Origin: an uncultured Actinomyces sp.
GTDB taxonomy: Bacteria > Actinomycetota > Actinomycetes > Actinomycetales > Actinomycetaceae
DNA length: 20,457 bases
Reading direction: 5' to 3'
Assembly: GCA_945949035.1 (NCBI GenBank)
Contig: CAMFDH010000005.1
Span: 1 to 20,457 of the forward strand
Part shown: positions 1 to 7,840 of the stretch, piece after piece
Layout: each line of letters begins with the position of its first letter
Position numbering within the stretch: position 1 is the stretch's first letter
Program-made: the position numbers and the translations under genes
Notes under the pieces: model-generated
What the model saw: the letters and a program-made list of their open reading frames with translations, nothing else
Database searches by the model: none
What the model was told of the DNA's origin: nothing

Positions 1-1
1 T

Positions 2-490
2 ACCGAGGCTCAGAAGAGTGCTCAGGAGAGGCTGGAGAGCCTCCTCGCCCTCATCGAAGGCTGGGTCGAGGTCGTCACCACCGAGGCGATCAGCCCCTAC
101 CTTCCCCACGCCGCTCAGCTGCGTGAAATGATGCGCCGCCGTCGGGTTACCGGATCATCCGGTGAGATGCTCCTGCGACGTCTCGTCGGCATCGAACTTC
201 GTCCTCGCCACACACGAAGTGCCGCGACGATCTTCCGCAAGGTTCAAGAGGCCGACGGAGCTGAAGCTCGCGATGCACTCTGGTCCCACCCGGACAGGGT
301 CCCCACCCCCGCGCACCTCGCCGAACCAGAGACGTTCTTCGATGAGTTGCCCACCGATCCCGAACTGAGTGAACTGGACAGTCAGCTTTCCGCTCTCCTT
401 GAGGGGACCCTCGGCTTTGATGACTCGGTGCCGAAGAGCATGCGAGGTGAGAACCCCGGTGATCCCAAAGGCTCTCCTGAAGCTGACTAA
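2..490 (+). CDS. Zinc-dependent metalloprotease of the DUF2342 family, C-terminal part (5' end outside window)
   Basis: The frame is open from base 2, so the gene starts outside the window; 162 codons plus a TAA stop are visible. The visible residues run from a tryptophan-containing helix (EGWVEVVTTEA) through a basic segment (MRRRRV) and a conserved block (GIELRPRHTRSA), then an acidic, proline-rich tail. I recognise this as the C-terminal end of the actinobacterial DUF2342 proteins, usually annotated as zinc-dependent metalloproteases; the HExxH metal site would lie in the missing part and cannot be checked here. The substrate is unknown. In many actinobacteria this gene sits beside a ThiF-like gene, uvrD2 and nudC, exactly as here, which supports the assignment. 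The tail after the conserved block is poorly conserved and may be disordered. Confidence 0.75.
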   Translation, partial: TEAQKSAQERLESLLALIEGWVEVVTTEAISPYLPHAAQLREMMRRRRVTGSSGEMLLRRLVGIELRPRHTRSAATIFRKVQEADGAEARDALWSHPDRVPTPAHLAEPETFFDELPTDPELSELDSQLSALLEGTLGFDDSVPKSMRGENPGDPKGSPEAD

Positions 491-518
491 GCTCCCACAG
501 AACACCGTCTGATAAGAG

Positions 519-527
519 TTATCCACA
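519..527 (+). other. Isolated perfect DnaA box
   Basis: The nonamer TTATCCACA matches the consensus DnaA-binding box at all nine positions. It lies in the 125-base gap between the metalloprotease gene and the ThiF-like gene. I noticed no second perfect copy nearby and no AT-rich unwinding region, so this is not an origin. It may be a DnaA titration or regulatory site, or chance. Confidence 0.3.
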
Positions 528-567
528 GGTAGACGAAACTGCGGGCGGAGCCTTGCATTCTGGGCGA

Positions 568-596
568 AGGTTAGGGGACGAAAGTTCCCCTTACCT
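568..596 (+). other. Hairpin-forming inverted repeat upstream of the ThiF-like gene
   Basis: The arms AGGTTAGGGGA (568-578) and TCCCCTTACCT (586-596) pair over 11 positions with one mismatch, around a 7-base loop. It lies 78 bases past the metalloprotease stop and 20 bases before the ThiF-like start. There is no U-tract, so it could be a factor-dependent terminator, a 5'-leader structure or an operator. Confidence 0.4.
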
Positions 597-615
597 ACTA
601 CCGGGCGGTGATTTG

Positions 616-1575
616 ATGAGGACGTTACGTCCGCAGACATTTATCGGAGAGATTGAGCCAGGAAAACTTCAAGTCGGCTCTGCCATTCCTCGAACGGTTA
701 TCTTCTCTGATCTGGCTCAGTCCGAGGTCGAATGGGTCCGGGGACTTGCCTCGCCGCCAGCTCGGTCCTTTCGGACCGCCGCGCAGGCAATCACACCAAA
801 GGACCGTCTCTCTGAACGCCAGCAGGAAATCCTCACGATGCTGGACTCGGTAGGACTTCTCGCGGAGGAAGTGAATCCCCTCGGAAACCTGCGCATGCGT
901 ATCTCGGGGCTAGACCGTATTGGCTCAAGGATTGCCATCCTGCTCGCCGAAGAGGGGGCCCGAGAGATTGAGTTGCGTGACCGCAGGGTAGTTGATGAAG
1001 TAGCACCTCCGGCGTTCACAGAGTCCGAGTTTGGCAAGAGGCGGCAGAGTGTCCTTTCCCGCTACTTGCGAGAACGGTATTCGGGCCTTCGGGTTGGGGG
1101 TCTCGGAATCCCTGATCTTGCCGTGATCTGCTCTCCGGGAGTGTGGGACCACGGGGTTCTGGGTCGGCTGCTCTCCGAAGACATACCCCACCTTCCCGTA
1201 ATCCGTCGCGATCATGAGGTGCAGGTGGGTCCCCTGATAGTTCCGGGAGTCACTGGATGCGCGGTGTGCGCGGACCTCACGGTCCAGGACTCCTACCCCC
1301 TGTGGGCCATGTCGTCACTGGCCATCGCCGCCGCTCCCCCTCCGTACACCCCGGCGCACATGTGTCTCACTGCGGCCGGCCTTGCCGTCATGCTGATCAA
1401 CAGTGCCGCCACAGGGGACGCCCCTTCCGGCGCGAAAACGCCCACGGGAGTGCAAAGCGTTTCGCATTCCTTCACGGTTGGGCCGACGGGGGTTGAGGTG
1501 CGCGAGTGGTACCCCCACCCCAGGTGTTCCTGCGGAATCGGTCCCCTCACGATCCCGGCTCCGATGGCTGCCTAA
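616..1575 (+). CDS. ThiF/E1-like protein, degenerate (cyclodehydratase-like), function unknown
   Basis: This 319-residue protein begins MRTLRPQTFI. I chose ATG 616 because a GGCGGTG purine stretch lies 5-6 bases upstream and family members start near this point; TTG at 613 or 553 are alternatives. A Rossmann-like segment (about residues 95-130, ISGLDRIGSRIAILLAEEG) replaces the usual glycine-rich nucleotide loop, and the region is weak for a true adenylating enzyme. A paired-cysteine signature follows: CAVC (215-218), in the typical setting VGPLIVPGVTGCAVC, and CSC (304-306) in HPRCSCG. These are probably zinc ligands. Such proteins resemble the leader-binding or E1-like partners of azole-forming peptide systems and are usually annotated as ThiF-family or TOMM-related. 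No precursor peptide is visible nearby. The stop codon overlaps the uvrD2 stop on the other strand. Confidence 0.7.
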   Translation: MRTLRPQTFIGEIEPGKLQVGSAIPRTVIFSDLAQSEVEWVRGLASPPARSFRTAAQAITPKDRLSERQQEILTMLDSVGLLAEEVNPLGNLRMRISGLDRIGSRIAILLAEEGAREIELRDRRVVDEVAPPAFTESEFGKRRQSVLSRYLRERYSGLRVGGLGIPDLAVICSPGVWDHGVLGRLLSEDIPHLPVIRRDHEVQVGPLIVPGVTGCAVCADLTVQDSYPLWAMSSLAIAAAPPPYTPAHMCLTAAGLAVMLINSAATGDAPSGAKTPTGVQSVSHSFTVGPTGVEVREWYPHPRCSCGIGPLTIPAPMAA

Positions 1576-3650
1576 TCAGGCAGGTAGCCGCGAACCATCC
1601 TGAGAAGGGGGGTGCCCCAGTTCTCAAGCTTGACTGCCCCGATTCCCCTCAGTGCCCCGAGCTGCTTGAGTGTGCGCGGCTTGGCCTCAGCTATACCGCG
1701 CAGGGCTGCATCCGTGAGGATCGTGTAGGCGGGTTTGTCCACCTCACGAGAGACACCCAGCCGCCACTGCCGCAGTTCTTCGAAAAGTTCCCGCGTTTCT
1801 TCGTCCGCCTCTTCAAGGAACAGCTTGTTGAGGTCGCTGGTCTTCGGCTTTCCGATGGAAGCACGCTTGCTGTCCGAGGCCGTCCACCTTCCGCGTGATG
1901 TTTCCTCTCGGGGCCACATTGGACTGAGGAAACGACTGACGGCGCGTTTGCCTTTACGATCCGCTGACCGAGCCTGGGAGTACGAGATGCAGAGATGCTC
2001 TCGAGCGCGAGTGACCCCCACGTAAAGCAGTCGGCGCTCTTCCTCAACCCCCTCGGGTGTCGTTGCGAGCGAGATTGGCATCAGCCCCTCAGACAGCCCG
2101 GCAAGGAACACAGCGTCCCACTCGAGCCCCTTGGCCGCATGGAGTGTCGAGAGGACCACTCCTTCAACCGTGGGGGCCGCTTTGGAAGCCGAACGTTCTT
2201 CAAGCTCCGAGACAAACTGCTCTGGAGACCTGTCAGGATTGCGTCGGGCAAGCTCAAGCAGTGCGTCAAGGTTGGCCCAGCGGTCACGCACGGCCCCTGC
2301 CGTTGCAGGAGCCTTCTTCTGCCACCCTAGGGTTCCGATAACCTCGGAGACCATTCCCACCAGATCCGTGGTTTCCTGCCCGGCCAGGCTACGGACTCTG
2401 GCCTGCTGGCGGATGAGAAGGATGGCACGTTTGACCTCTTCTCGGTCAAAGAACCGGCTGCCACCGTGGACCTGAAACGGGATCCCTGCATCGGAGAACA
2501 CTTCTTCAAACGCCTCTGACTGTGCGTTCACCCTGTACAAAACCGCGATCTCTGAAAGCGCCACACCCTGCTGTCGCAAGCCCTTGATTTTCTCAGCGAT
2601 TCCCTCAGCTTCCGCGAGGTCGTCAGCGTAGCGATCGTAGGTCACCGCCGGCCCCATTGGTCTTTGTGCCTGCAGCCTGACGGCTCCGGGTAGCCCGAGC
2701 GAACGGGACTTGCCATCCATTCCCTTGGCGCTGGCGACCACCTGGTTGGCCAGTGCCACCACCTGCGGGGTGGAACGGTAGTCACGGACCAGCTGCACCA
2801 CACGGGCGCCTTTCATCCGCTTCGGAAACTCTTCGAGATACATGGCGGACGCACCGGTAAACGAGTAGATGGTTTGAGCCACGTCACCAACCACGCAGAT
2901 ATCAGTGCGCTCACCCCTCCAGAGGTCGAGCAGGTGCTGCTGAACCGGGGAGACGTCCTGATACTCATCAACCACAAAGTTGCGATAACGAGCCCTGACA
3001 GATCGCGCCACGTCTTCGCGATCTTCGAGCATCCCGCACTGCAGCAGCAGTACATCTTCGAAATCTATGGCGTTGCGATCTGACTTAGCCTGCTCATACG
3101 CCTCATAAAACCTGGAGAAATCGGAGAAGTCGAGGTCCGCGGGCGGGGTTCTATCCATCTTTCTCGCGTAGTCCTCATACCCTTCGGGACCCACCATCGA
3201 CACCTTGGCCCACTCAACCTCGGCAGCCAGGTCACGTACGACCAGCCGGTCAGCCCGAACGCCGACCCTGCTGGCAGCAGAGGCAACGACACCCGCCTTG
3301 TGGGGCATGAGGTTCGGCAGCGGCCCACCGGTGACCCGGGGCCAGAAGTACCCCAGCTGCTTCAGCGCAGCCGCGTGGAACGTCATCGCCTGGGCCCGGC
3401 CAGCACCGAGTTCTCGAAGGCGCACCGCCATCTCTGCGGCGGCCTTCGAAGTAAAGGTCACGGCTAGAACGGTGCCCGGATCAACAGCCCCCACCGCATT
3501 GCCGTAGGCGATGCGGTAGGTGATGGCCCGCGTCTTTCCGGTCCCCGCACCTGCCCGAACGCAAAGCGGACCGGACACCTGCAGGGCGACCTCCCGCTGC
3601 TGGGGATCAAGTGCGTCAAGCAGCTCTTCAGGACTACCCTGGCCGATCAT
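1572..3650 (-). CDS. uvrD2: ATP-dependent DNA helicase UvrD2 (superfamily 1A) with HRDC domain
   Basis: A 692-residue 3'-5' DNA helicase that unwinds DNA during repair and replication in the cytoplasm. Visible motifs are Walker A AGAGTGKT (33-40), DEYQD (228-232), VGDVAQTIYSFTGA (254-267), motif V LSTLHAAKGLEWDAVF (500-515) and motif VI VTRARE (546-551). A C-terminal HRDC domain follows (about 620-690, including LKQLGALRGIGAVKLENWG). The HRDC tail separates UvrD2 from UvrD1/PcrA. Between motif VI and HRDC (about 555-625) there is no cysteine, whereas mycobacterial UvrD2 carries a four-cysteine module there; that is a real difference. The ATG start overlaps the nudC stop by 4 bases, so the two genes are co-transcribed and translationally coupled. 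The stop overlaps that of the convergent ThiF-like gene. Confidence 0.95.
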   Translation of the reverse strand: MIGQGSPEELLDALDPQQREVALQVSGPLCVRAGAGTGKTRAITYRIAYGNAVGAVDPGTVLAVTFTSKAAAEMAVRLRELGAGRAQAMTFHAAALKQLGYFWPRVTGGPLPNLMPHKAGVVASAASRVGVRADRLVVRDLAAEVEWAKVSMVGPEGYEDYARKMDRTPPADLDFSDFSRFYEAYEQAKSDRNAIDFEDVLLLQCGMLEDREDVARSVRARYRNFVVDEYQDVSPVQQHLLDLWRGERTDICVVGDVAQTIYSFTGASAMYLEEFPKRMKGARVVQLVRDYRSTPQVVALANQVVASAKGMDGKSRSLGLPGAVRLQAQRPMGPAVTYDRYADDLAEAEGIAEKIKGLRQQGVALSEIAVLYRVNAQSEAFEEVFSDAGIPFQVHGGSRFFDREEVKRAILLIRQQARVRSLAGQETTDLVGMVSEVIGTLGWQKKAPATAGAVRDRWANLDALLELARRNPDRSPEQFVSELEERSASKAAPTVEGVVLSTLHAAKGLEWDAVFLAGLSEGLMPISLATTPEGVEEERRLLYVGVTRAREHLCISYSQARSADRKGKRAVSRFLSPMWPREETSRGRWTASDSKRASIGKPKTSDLNKLFLEEADEETRELFEELRQWRLGVSREVDKPAYTILTDAALRGIAEAKPRTLKQLGALRGIGAVKLENWGTPLLRMVRGYLPD

Positions 3651-4585
3651 TCCAGACCACCTTCAAGCCAGGCATTGATGACTGTGTGAGCCACCGCAGC
3701 TGGACCGGGCAGCACCACGGTCCCCTTCGTAACTGCCTCTCGGAGTTCTGCCCGTGAGAAGAACCTGGCCTGATCAATCTCTTGCATATCAGGTGTCGGT
3801 TCTGTCATCTGTGTTCGAGCCGTGTAGGTGAGCATCAGGGAGCGGGGCCTAGGCCAAGGCTGCGAACCAACGTACTGCAGGTCAAATACCTCCAGGGACA
3901 CCTCTTCACGCAGCTCTCTCAAGACGGTCCGTTCGGCACTTTCGCCGGGGTCGACGTAGCCGGCGGGCAGCGACATGCGCAGCGGAGACCAGTTGGTGTT
4001 GTGAACCAGGAGAAGACGGTCATCGGGGTCCAGCACCGCCGCGATAATTGCCGGATCCGTCCTCGGGTACTCGAGGTGACCGCATTTCCCGCACTGAGCT
4101 GTCCACCCAGCCGAGCGCACCTTCAGCTCACCACCGCAACGAATGCAAAACCGTGTCGCACGGTGCCAGGCCAACAGTGCGGTGGTCTGGGTGGCAAGCA
4201 GCGAAAGTTCATGATCCGTGAGGTGGGGAGCAAACTGCATCAGGTCCATCCACCCCACTCCCTCTGGCAGGAGGCTTGTCAGCGCACCCTGCTCCAGAGC
4301 CTCTTCCGAGACCGCGATGGCGATTCTGGGGGATCCATCAAGATCGCGTCCCATGAACCAGATCCGCTCCGGCCCCACTGCGGAGACAAGATCCTGCAGC
4401 TCTTCCCCCACGGGAGTCCACAGCACCGTCTTTTCGCCCTCACCAAGCACCGCGAACTCACCGTGTTCACGCGCCACCACGACCATCGTCGTCCCGTCTA
4501 GTTCCATCGCGTCCGTGGCAAAGGAATCACGATGGTAGGTCGCGGAGTCAAAATCTCCGCGGGCAAGGGCAAAATCAAACATCAT
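3647..4585 (-). CDS. nudC: NAD(+) diphosphatase / NAD-capped RNA decapping Nudix hydrolase NudC
   Basis: A 312-residue Nudix enzyme that splits NAD(H) into NMN(H) and AMP; in E. coli it also removes NAD caps from RNA. A zinc ribbon is formed by Cys147, Cys150, Cys165 and Cys168. The Nudix box spans 209-231 (GYVDPGE, seven residues, then RELREEVSL) with all its acidic residues, but the usual glycine before the last hydrophobic residue is serine (230). The NudC signature reads SQPWPRPRS (241-249), with Arg246 where the family has phenylalanine. I chose ATG 4585 because TACGGT stands 6 bases before it, fitting a leaderless -10 element, and the upstream open frame encodes implausible Arg-rich residues; ATG 4582 is an alternative. 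The gene overlaps uvrD2 downstream and diverges from rph. Confidence 0.92.
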   Translation of the reverse strand: MMFDFALARGDFDSATYHRDSFATDAMELDGTTMVVVAREHGEFAVLGEGEKTVLWTPVGEELQDLVSAVGPERIWFMGRDLDGSPRIAIAVSEEALEQGALTSLLPEGVGWMDLMQFAPHLTDHELSLLATQTTALLAWHRATRFCIRCGGELKVRSAGWTAQCGKCGHLEYPRTDPAIIAAVLDPDDRLLLVHNTNWSPLRMSLPAGYVDPGESAERTVLRELREEVSLEVFDLQYVGSQPWPRPRSLMLTYTARTQMTEPTPDMQEIDQARFFSRAELREAVTKGTVVLPGPAAVAHTVINAWLEGGLE

Positions 4586-4591
4586 GGATCC

Positions 4592-4597
4592 ACCGTA
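4592..4597 (-). promoter_or_regulatory. Candidate -10 element of leaderless nudC mRNA
   Basis: On the minus strand TACGGT (TAnnnT pattern) is followed by exactly 6 bases and then the ATG of nudC, the geometry of a leaderless actinobacterial promoter. A short GGTGG overlaps this site and could instead act as a weak ribosome-binding site. No convincing -35 was seen. Confidence 0.45.
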
Positions 4598-4692
4598 TCG
4601 CCTCCCTCCGACAGTTCGGCACCACCGTCCTCGTCCTCGGGATAGAGGCAGAACACATGAACTGTGGGCCCGGCACCAAATCCGCAACCGCC

Positions 4693-4698
4693 TAGGAT
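4693..4698 (+). promoter_or_regulatory. Candidate -10 element of leaderless rph mRNA
   Basis: TAGGAT is followed by 6 bases (GAAGCC) and the rph ATG. This matches TAnnnT plus a start site at the start codon. The AGGA inside it could alternatively be a ribosome-binding site with 8-base spacing, so the assignment is ambiguous. Confidence 0.45.
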
Positions 4699-4704
4699 GA
4701 AGCC

Positions 4705-5484
4705 ATGACGAAGACAACACGTAAAGACGGCCGCGCGGTCGATGAAGCACGTCCCGTAAAGATCACCAGGGGTTGGACCTCCACCGGCGAGGGATCAGTC
4801 CTCATCGAAACCGGCAACACCCGGGTACTCTGCGTAGCCTCATTCACCGAGGGCGTTCCCCGCTGGCGCAAGGGCGGAGGCGAAGGGTGGGTCACCGCCG
4901 AGTACGCCATGCTCCCCCGCTCAACCAACGAGCGTAACCAGCGCGAGTCCGTCCGCGGCAAGATCGGCGGCAGAACCCACGAGATCTCCCGGCTGATCGG
5001 CCGAAGCCTGCGCAGCTCAGTCAACCTCAAGGCCCTCGGTGAGAACACCGTGGTGATCGACTGTGACGTCCTCGTCGCCGATGGTGGAACCCGCACCGCC
5101 GCAATCACGGGTGCCTGGCTCGCCCTCCACGACGCCATCACCTGGGCTGTTGACAAGGGAATTATCGCGAAGAGCAACCAGCACAGGGTCCTCACCGACT
5201 CTGTCGCCGCAGTGTCGGTGGGCATTGTTGACGGCCGACCCGTCCTCGATCTGCCCTACGTCGAGGACGTGGCAGCTGAGACGGATATGAACGTGGTTGG
5301 ACTTGGCAGCGGCGGACTGGTTGAGGTGCAGGGCACAGCCGAGGGCGCTCCCTTCAGCAGGGGCGAACTGACGCAGATGCTGGACCTGGCTGAAAAGGGC
5401 CTGCACCGGCTCAACTCGCTCCAGGCCAGGGCCATACTCTCTCCGCTGGGCGTTGAGATCACCAGCGAAGAGCTGGGACTGTGA
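4705..5484 (+). CDS. rph: Ribonuclease PH
   Basis: A 259-residue phosphate-dependent 3'-5' exoribonuclease that trims tRNA 3' ends by phosphorolysis, releasing nucleoside diphosphates, as a hexameric ring. Recognisable blocks are the N-terminal RKDGRA, the [14 protein letters not shown] segment, the phosphate-binding [10 protein letters not shown] (about 129-138) and the [18 protein letters not shown] block that precedes the C-terminal helices. The length matches the family (about 240-260). It diverges from nudC across 119 bases and overlaps rdgB by 4 bases (GTGA), so the pair is one operon. The rph-rdgB pairing is common in bacteria and, in mycobacteria, lies beside murI and a metallo-hydrolase gene, as here. 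Confidence 0.97.
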   Translation: MTKTTRKDGRAVDEARPVKITRGWTSTGEGSVLIETGNTRVLCVASFTEGVPRWRKGGGEGWVTAEYAMLPRSTNERNQRESVRGKIGGRTHEISRLIGRSLRSSVNLKALGENTVVIDCDVLVADGGTRTAAITGAWLALHDAITWAVDKGIIAKSNQHRVLTDSVAAVSVGIVDGRPVLDLPYVEDVAAETDMNVVGLGSGGLVEVQGTAEGAPFSRGELTQMLDLAEKGLHRLNSLQARAILSPLGVEITSEELGL

Positions 5485-6095
5485 GCTCACCCGCCCTTGT
5501 CATCGCGACGGCGAACTCCCACAAGATCGAAGAGATCACCGCTCTACTGAGCTCGTTCCTTCCCGGATTCGACGCCGGTTCCGTCGCCACCATGGCGGAC
5601 TACGATGTTGACTCTCCGGTGGAGGACGGGCTCACCTTTGCGGACAACGCCCTCATCAAGGCCCGACACCTGGCTGAGCAGACCCAACTACCGGCCCTCG
5701 CGGATGACTCCGGGATTGCAGTTGACGCCCTCGGCGGATCCCCCGGGGTGTTCTCCGCCCGCTGGGCAGGCAGGCACGGTGATGACGCAGCAAACCTCAA
5801 CCTGCTTCTAGCTCAGCTCAGCGACGTCTCTGACGAACAGCGCGGGGCCAGGTTCGTCTGCGCCGTCGCCCTCGCCCTCCCGGACGGGACAGCGGTGGTT
5901 ACCGAGGGAACAGTAGAGGGCAGGCTAGCCCGTTCCCCTCGTGGTGAAGGAGGGTTCGGCTACGACCCAATCTTTGTGCCCCAGGGGTTCGACAAGACGA
6001 CTGCGGAGCTAACGGCTGCTGAGAAAAACAGCATCTCGCACCGCTCGCGAGCCATCCGCGCGATGGAACCACACCTGGCCGGGCGGATCGGCTAG
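5481..6095 (+). CDS. rdgB: XTP/dITP diphosphatase (non-canonical purine NTP pyrophosphatase, RdgB/HAM1 family)
   Basis: A 204-residue house-cleaning enzyme that hydrolyses dITP, XTP and related deaminated purine triphosphates to monophosphates, keeping them out of DNA and RNA. Family motifs are [12 protein letters not shown] (7-18, nucleotide-binding loop), LADDSGI and [13 protein letters not shown] in the central part, [10 protein letters not shown] near 153-162, and a late SHR motif. Its GTG start overlaps the rph stop, indicating translational coupling. Its TAG stop is read within CTAG, whose complement is the stop of the convergent metallo-hydrolase gene, leaving no room for a terminator between them. 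Confidence 0.96.
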   Translation: MSSPALVIATANSHKIEEITALLSSFLPGFDAGSVATMADYDVDSPVEDGLTFADNALIKARHLAEQTQLPALADDSGIAVDALGGSPGVFSARWAGRHGDDAANLNLLLAQLSDVSDEQRGARFVCAVALALPDGTAVVTEGTVEGRLARSPRGEGGFGYDPIFVPQGFDKTTAELTAAEKNSISHRSRAIRAMEPHLAGRIG

Positions 6096-6889
6096 ATCAC
6101 CCAGGTGTCGCCGGTGCGGGCGACGTCGATCGTGCCGGAGTATGAGGAACTCGCCTCTGCGAGCGCGACCTCAGGCTCAGTCCACGGTTGGATGTGCGTG
6201 AGGACGAGGTGCCTCACGTCCGCCTCTGTTGCCAACTCACCCGCCCGAACCCCGGTGAGGTGGATTCCACGCGTCTGAAGCTCTTCGGTAAATCCGCATT
6301 CTGCCAGGAGGATGTCGACTCCCCGCGCCATTTCAACCATTTGCTCGCAGCTGTCCGTATCACCGGTGTAGGCGATCGTCACGACTTCGCCGTCCCCATC
6401 AGATGACGGCCCTTCGATTCGGAAACCGTAGGACTCAACCGAGTGGTACCCGGGGAAGGCCGTGATTGTCATCGGGCCCACCTGGATGACACGGCCGCTG
6501 GAGAGAGGTTCGAATGCGAAGCAACCCTCCATTTCCTCCGTGGTGGCGTAGCCGTCAATCTGCATGATGCGATCAAAGATATCGGCGGGTCCGGCCGTGA
6601 GCAGCGCCGGCCTCGAACCCTCGGGGTGCCACTTGAGGAAAACGTAGTAGGAAATGACGTCGGCCAGGTGGTCAGCGTGACCGTGGGAGATGAACAGACC
6701 GTCGACCTCCTGCGGATCAACGTGGTTCCACAACTGACCGAAAGAGCCCGGACCCAGGTCGAGGACGATCGAAAAGGTGCGTGTCTCCCCGGTCTCACTG
6801 TCAACCCCGTCGGCCTGGACCAGAGAGCTGGATGTGGGCGAAGACGGCCCCGACATTGATCCGGTGGCACCCAAAATTGTCAGCTTCAC
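6092..6889 (-). CDS. Metallo-beta-lactamase-fold hydrolase (relative of mycobacterial Rv1339)
   Basis: A 265-residue MBL-fold protein with the metal motif HGHADH (69-74), a second histidine in FPGYHSVESYG (149), the metal-bridging aspartate in YTGD (177) and a final histidine in LVLTHIQPW (232). The length and single-domain form resemble RNase Z-like and phosphodiesterase-type MBL proteins. Its position next to murI and rph is that of Rv1339 in Mycobacterium tuberculosis, reported as an atypical cyclic-AMP phosphodiesterase; a similar activity here is inferred from context and family only. The GTG start overlaps the murI stop by 4 bases, so it is expressed with murI. No signal peptide is seen, so the protein is probably cytoplasmic. 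Confidence 0.85.
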   Translation of the reverse strand: MKLTILGATGSMSGPSSPTSSSLVQADGVDSETGETRTFSIVLDLGPGSFGQLWNHVDPQEVDGLFISHGHADHLADVISYYVFLKWHPEGSRPALLTAGPADIFDRIMQIDGYATTEEMEGCFAFEPLSSGRVIQVGPMTITAFPGYHSVESYGFRIEGPSSDGDGEVVTIAYTGDTDSCEQMVEMARGVDILLAECGFTEELQTRGIHLTGVRAGELATEADVRHLVLTHIQPWTEPEVALAEASSSYSGTIDVARTGDTWVI

Positions 6890-7767
6890 AGGCGCTCCTC
6901 GTCTTCTGTGGTCGCGGCGACCTCCCGTGCACTCGCTGCACTCTCAACCTCGAGCTCTACGGTGAGTGGCTCAACTCCGGATACCTCCGGTCCCAGGAAG
7001 CGGCGGGCCAGGGTCGAAAACTCAGGGTTGGGTGCAGTCGAGTAGAAACGATATGTCGGCGTGTCACCGGGCTGGCGCGGCGAATGCAGCAGGTCGAGGT
7101 CGACGAGGGCGGAGTAGGTTGCGTTGGCTGTGGCTTCCGAAGAGGCGACCAGGCGCACGCCGGGTCCCAACTCTCGTGCCAGAACACCGGTCAGAAGCGG
7201 GTAGTGGGTGCACCCGAGGATCACCGTGTCAACATCGGCCTCAACCAGGGGGGCCAGGTACTCTCGCGCAGCGGCCGTGACGGACTCACCTGTCGTCTCG
7301 CCACGCTCGACGAACTCAACGAACTTTGGGGCACTGCTCTGGGTCACCCTGATCCCTGGAACCGCACCAAGCGCGTCCAGGTACACGCCCGAGCGAACGG
7401 TCGCGGCTGTCCCCAGGACGCCGATGCTGCCGTTGCGGGTGGTTGCTGCTCCCCCACGAGCCGCAGGTGTCACAACCTCTATCACCGGGATACCCATCTT
7501 GGCGTAGCGCTCTCGGGCGTCCCTCAGGGCGGCTGCCGTAGCGGTGTTGCAGGCAATCACCAGGACTTTGCAGCCCAGCTCAACCAGCTGGTCCAGGCCC
7601 GCAAGCGTCAGTTTCCGGACCTCGCTGAGTCTGCGCGGACCGTAGGGCGTATGGGCGCTGTCACCGAGGTAGACGACGTCCTCACCCGGAAGTTGGTCAA
7701 TGATGGCGCGAGCTACCGTCAGGCCGCCCAGGCCTGAGTCAAAAACTCCGATTGGCGCATCGTTCAC
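6886..7767 (-). CDS. murI: Glutamate racemase
   Basis: A 293-residue cofactor-independent racemase that makes D-glutamate for peptidoglycan. The N-terminal block APIGVFDSGLGGLTVARAI contains the conserved Asp-Ser pair. The two catalytic cysteines are in VIACNTATA (Cys73) and LGCTHYPLL (Cys186), and PYGPR is also conserved. I chose GTG 7767 because family proteins begin within a few residues of the GVFDSG motif and TAAAGT stands 7 bases before it (leaderless pattern). The GTG at 7887 would add 40 residues that look unlike coding sequence. A roughly 30-residue acidic tail (EVESAASAREVAATTEDEERL) extends beyond the usual end. The gene is followed in the same operon by the MBL-fold hydrolase. Confidence 0.95.
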   Translation of the reverse strand: MNDAPIGVFDSGLGGLTVARAIIDQLPGEDVVYLGDSAHTPYGPRRLSEVRKLTLAGLDQLVELGCKVLVIACNTATAAALRDARERYAKMGIPVIEVVTPAARGGAATTRNGSIGVLGTAATVRSGVYLDALGAVPGIRVTQSSAPKFVEFVERGETTGESVTAAAREYLAPLVEADVDTVILGCTHYPLLTGVLARELGPGVRLVASSEATANATYSALVDLDLLHSPRQPGDTPTYRFYSTAPNPEFSTLARRFLGPEVSGVEPLTVELEVESAASAREVAATTEDEERL

Positions 7768-7774
7768 GATTCTG

Positions 7775-7780
7775 ACTTTA
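7775..7780 (-). promoter_or_regulatory. Candidate -10 element of leaderless murI mRNA
   Basis: On the minus strand TAAAGT is followed by 7 bases and the GTG of murI. No purine-rich ribosome-binding site is present before this GTG, so leaderless translation is the simplest reading. A CTGACC about 19 bases upstream is a possible -35. Confidence 0.5.
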
Positions 7781-7840
7781 TGACAATTTGAGGGGGTGCG
7801 GTCAGAAAGGTTCGTGAGTCCTCCCACCTCGTGACGCGTT

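Noticed and set aside
6781..7737. Long plus-strand open frame opposite murI and the MBL gene
   Set aside because: It is antisense to two well-supported genes, has many Cys, Gly and Arg residues and no family features; high-GC DNA often leaves such frames open.
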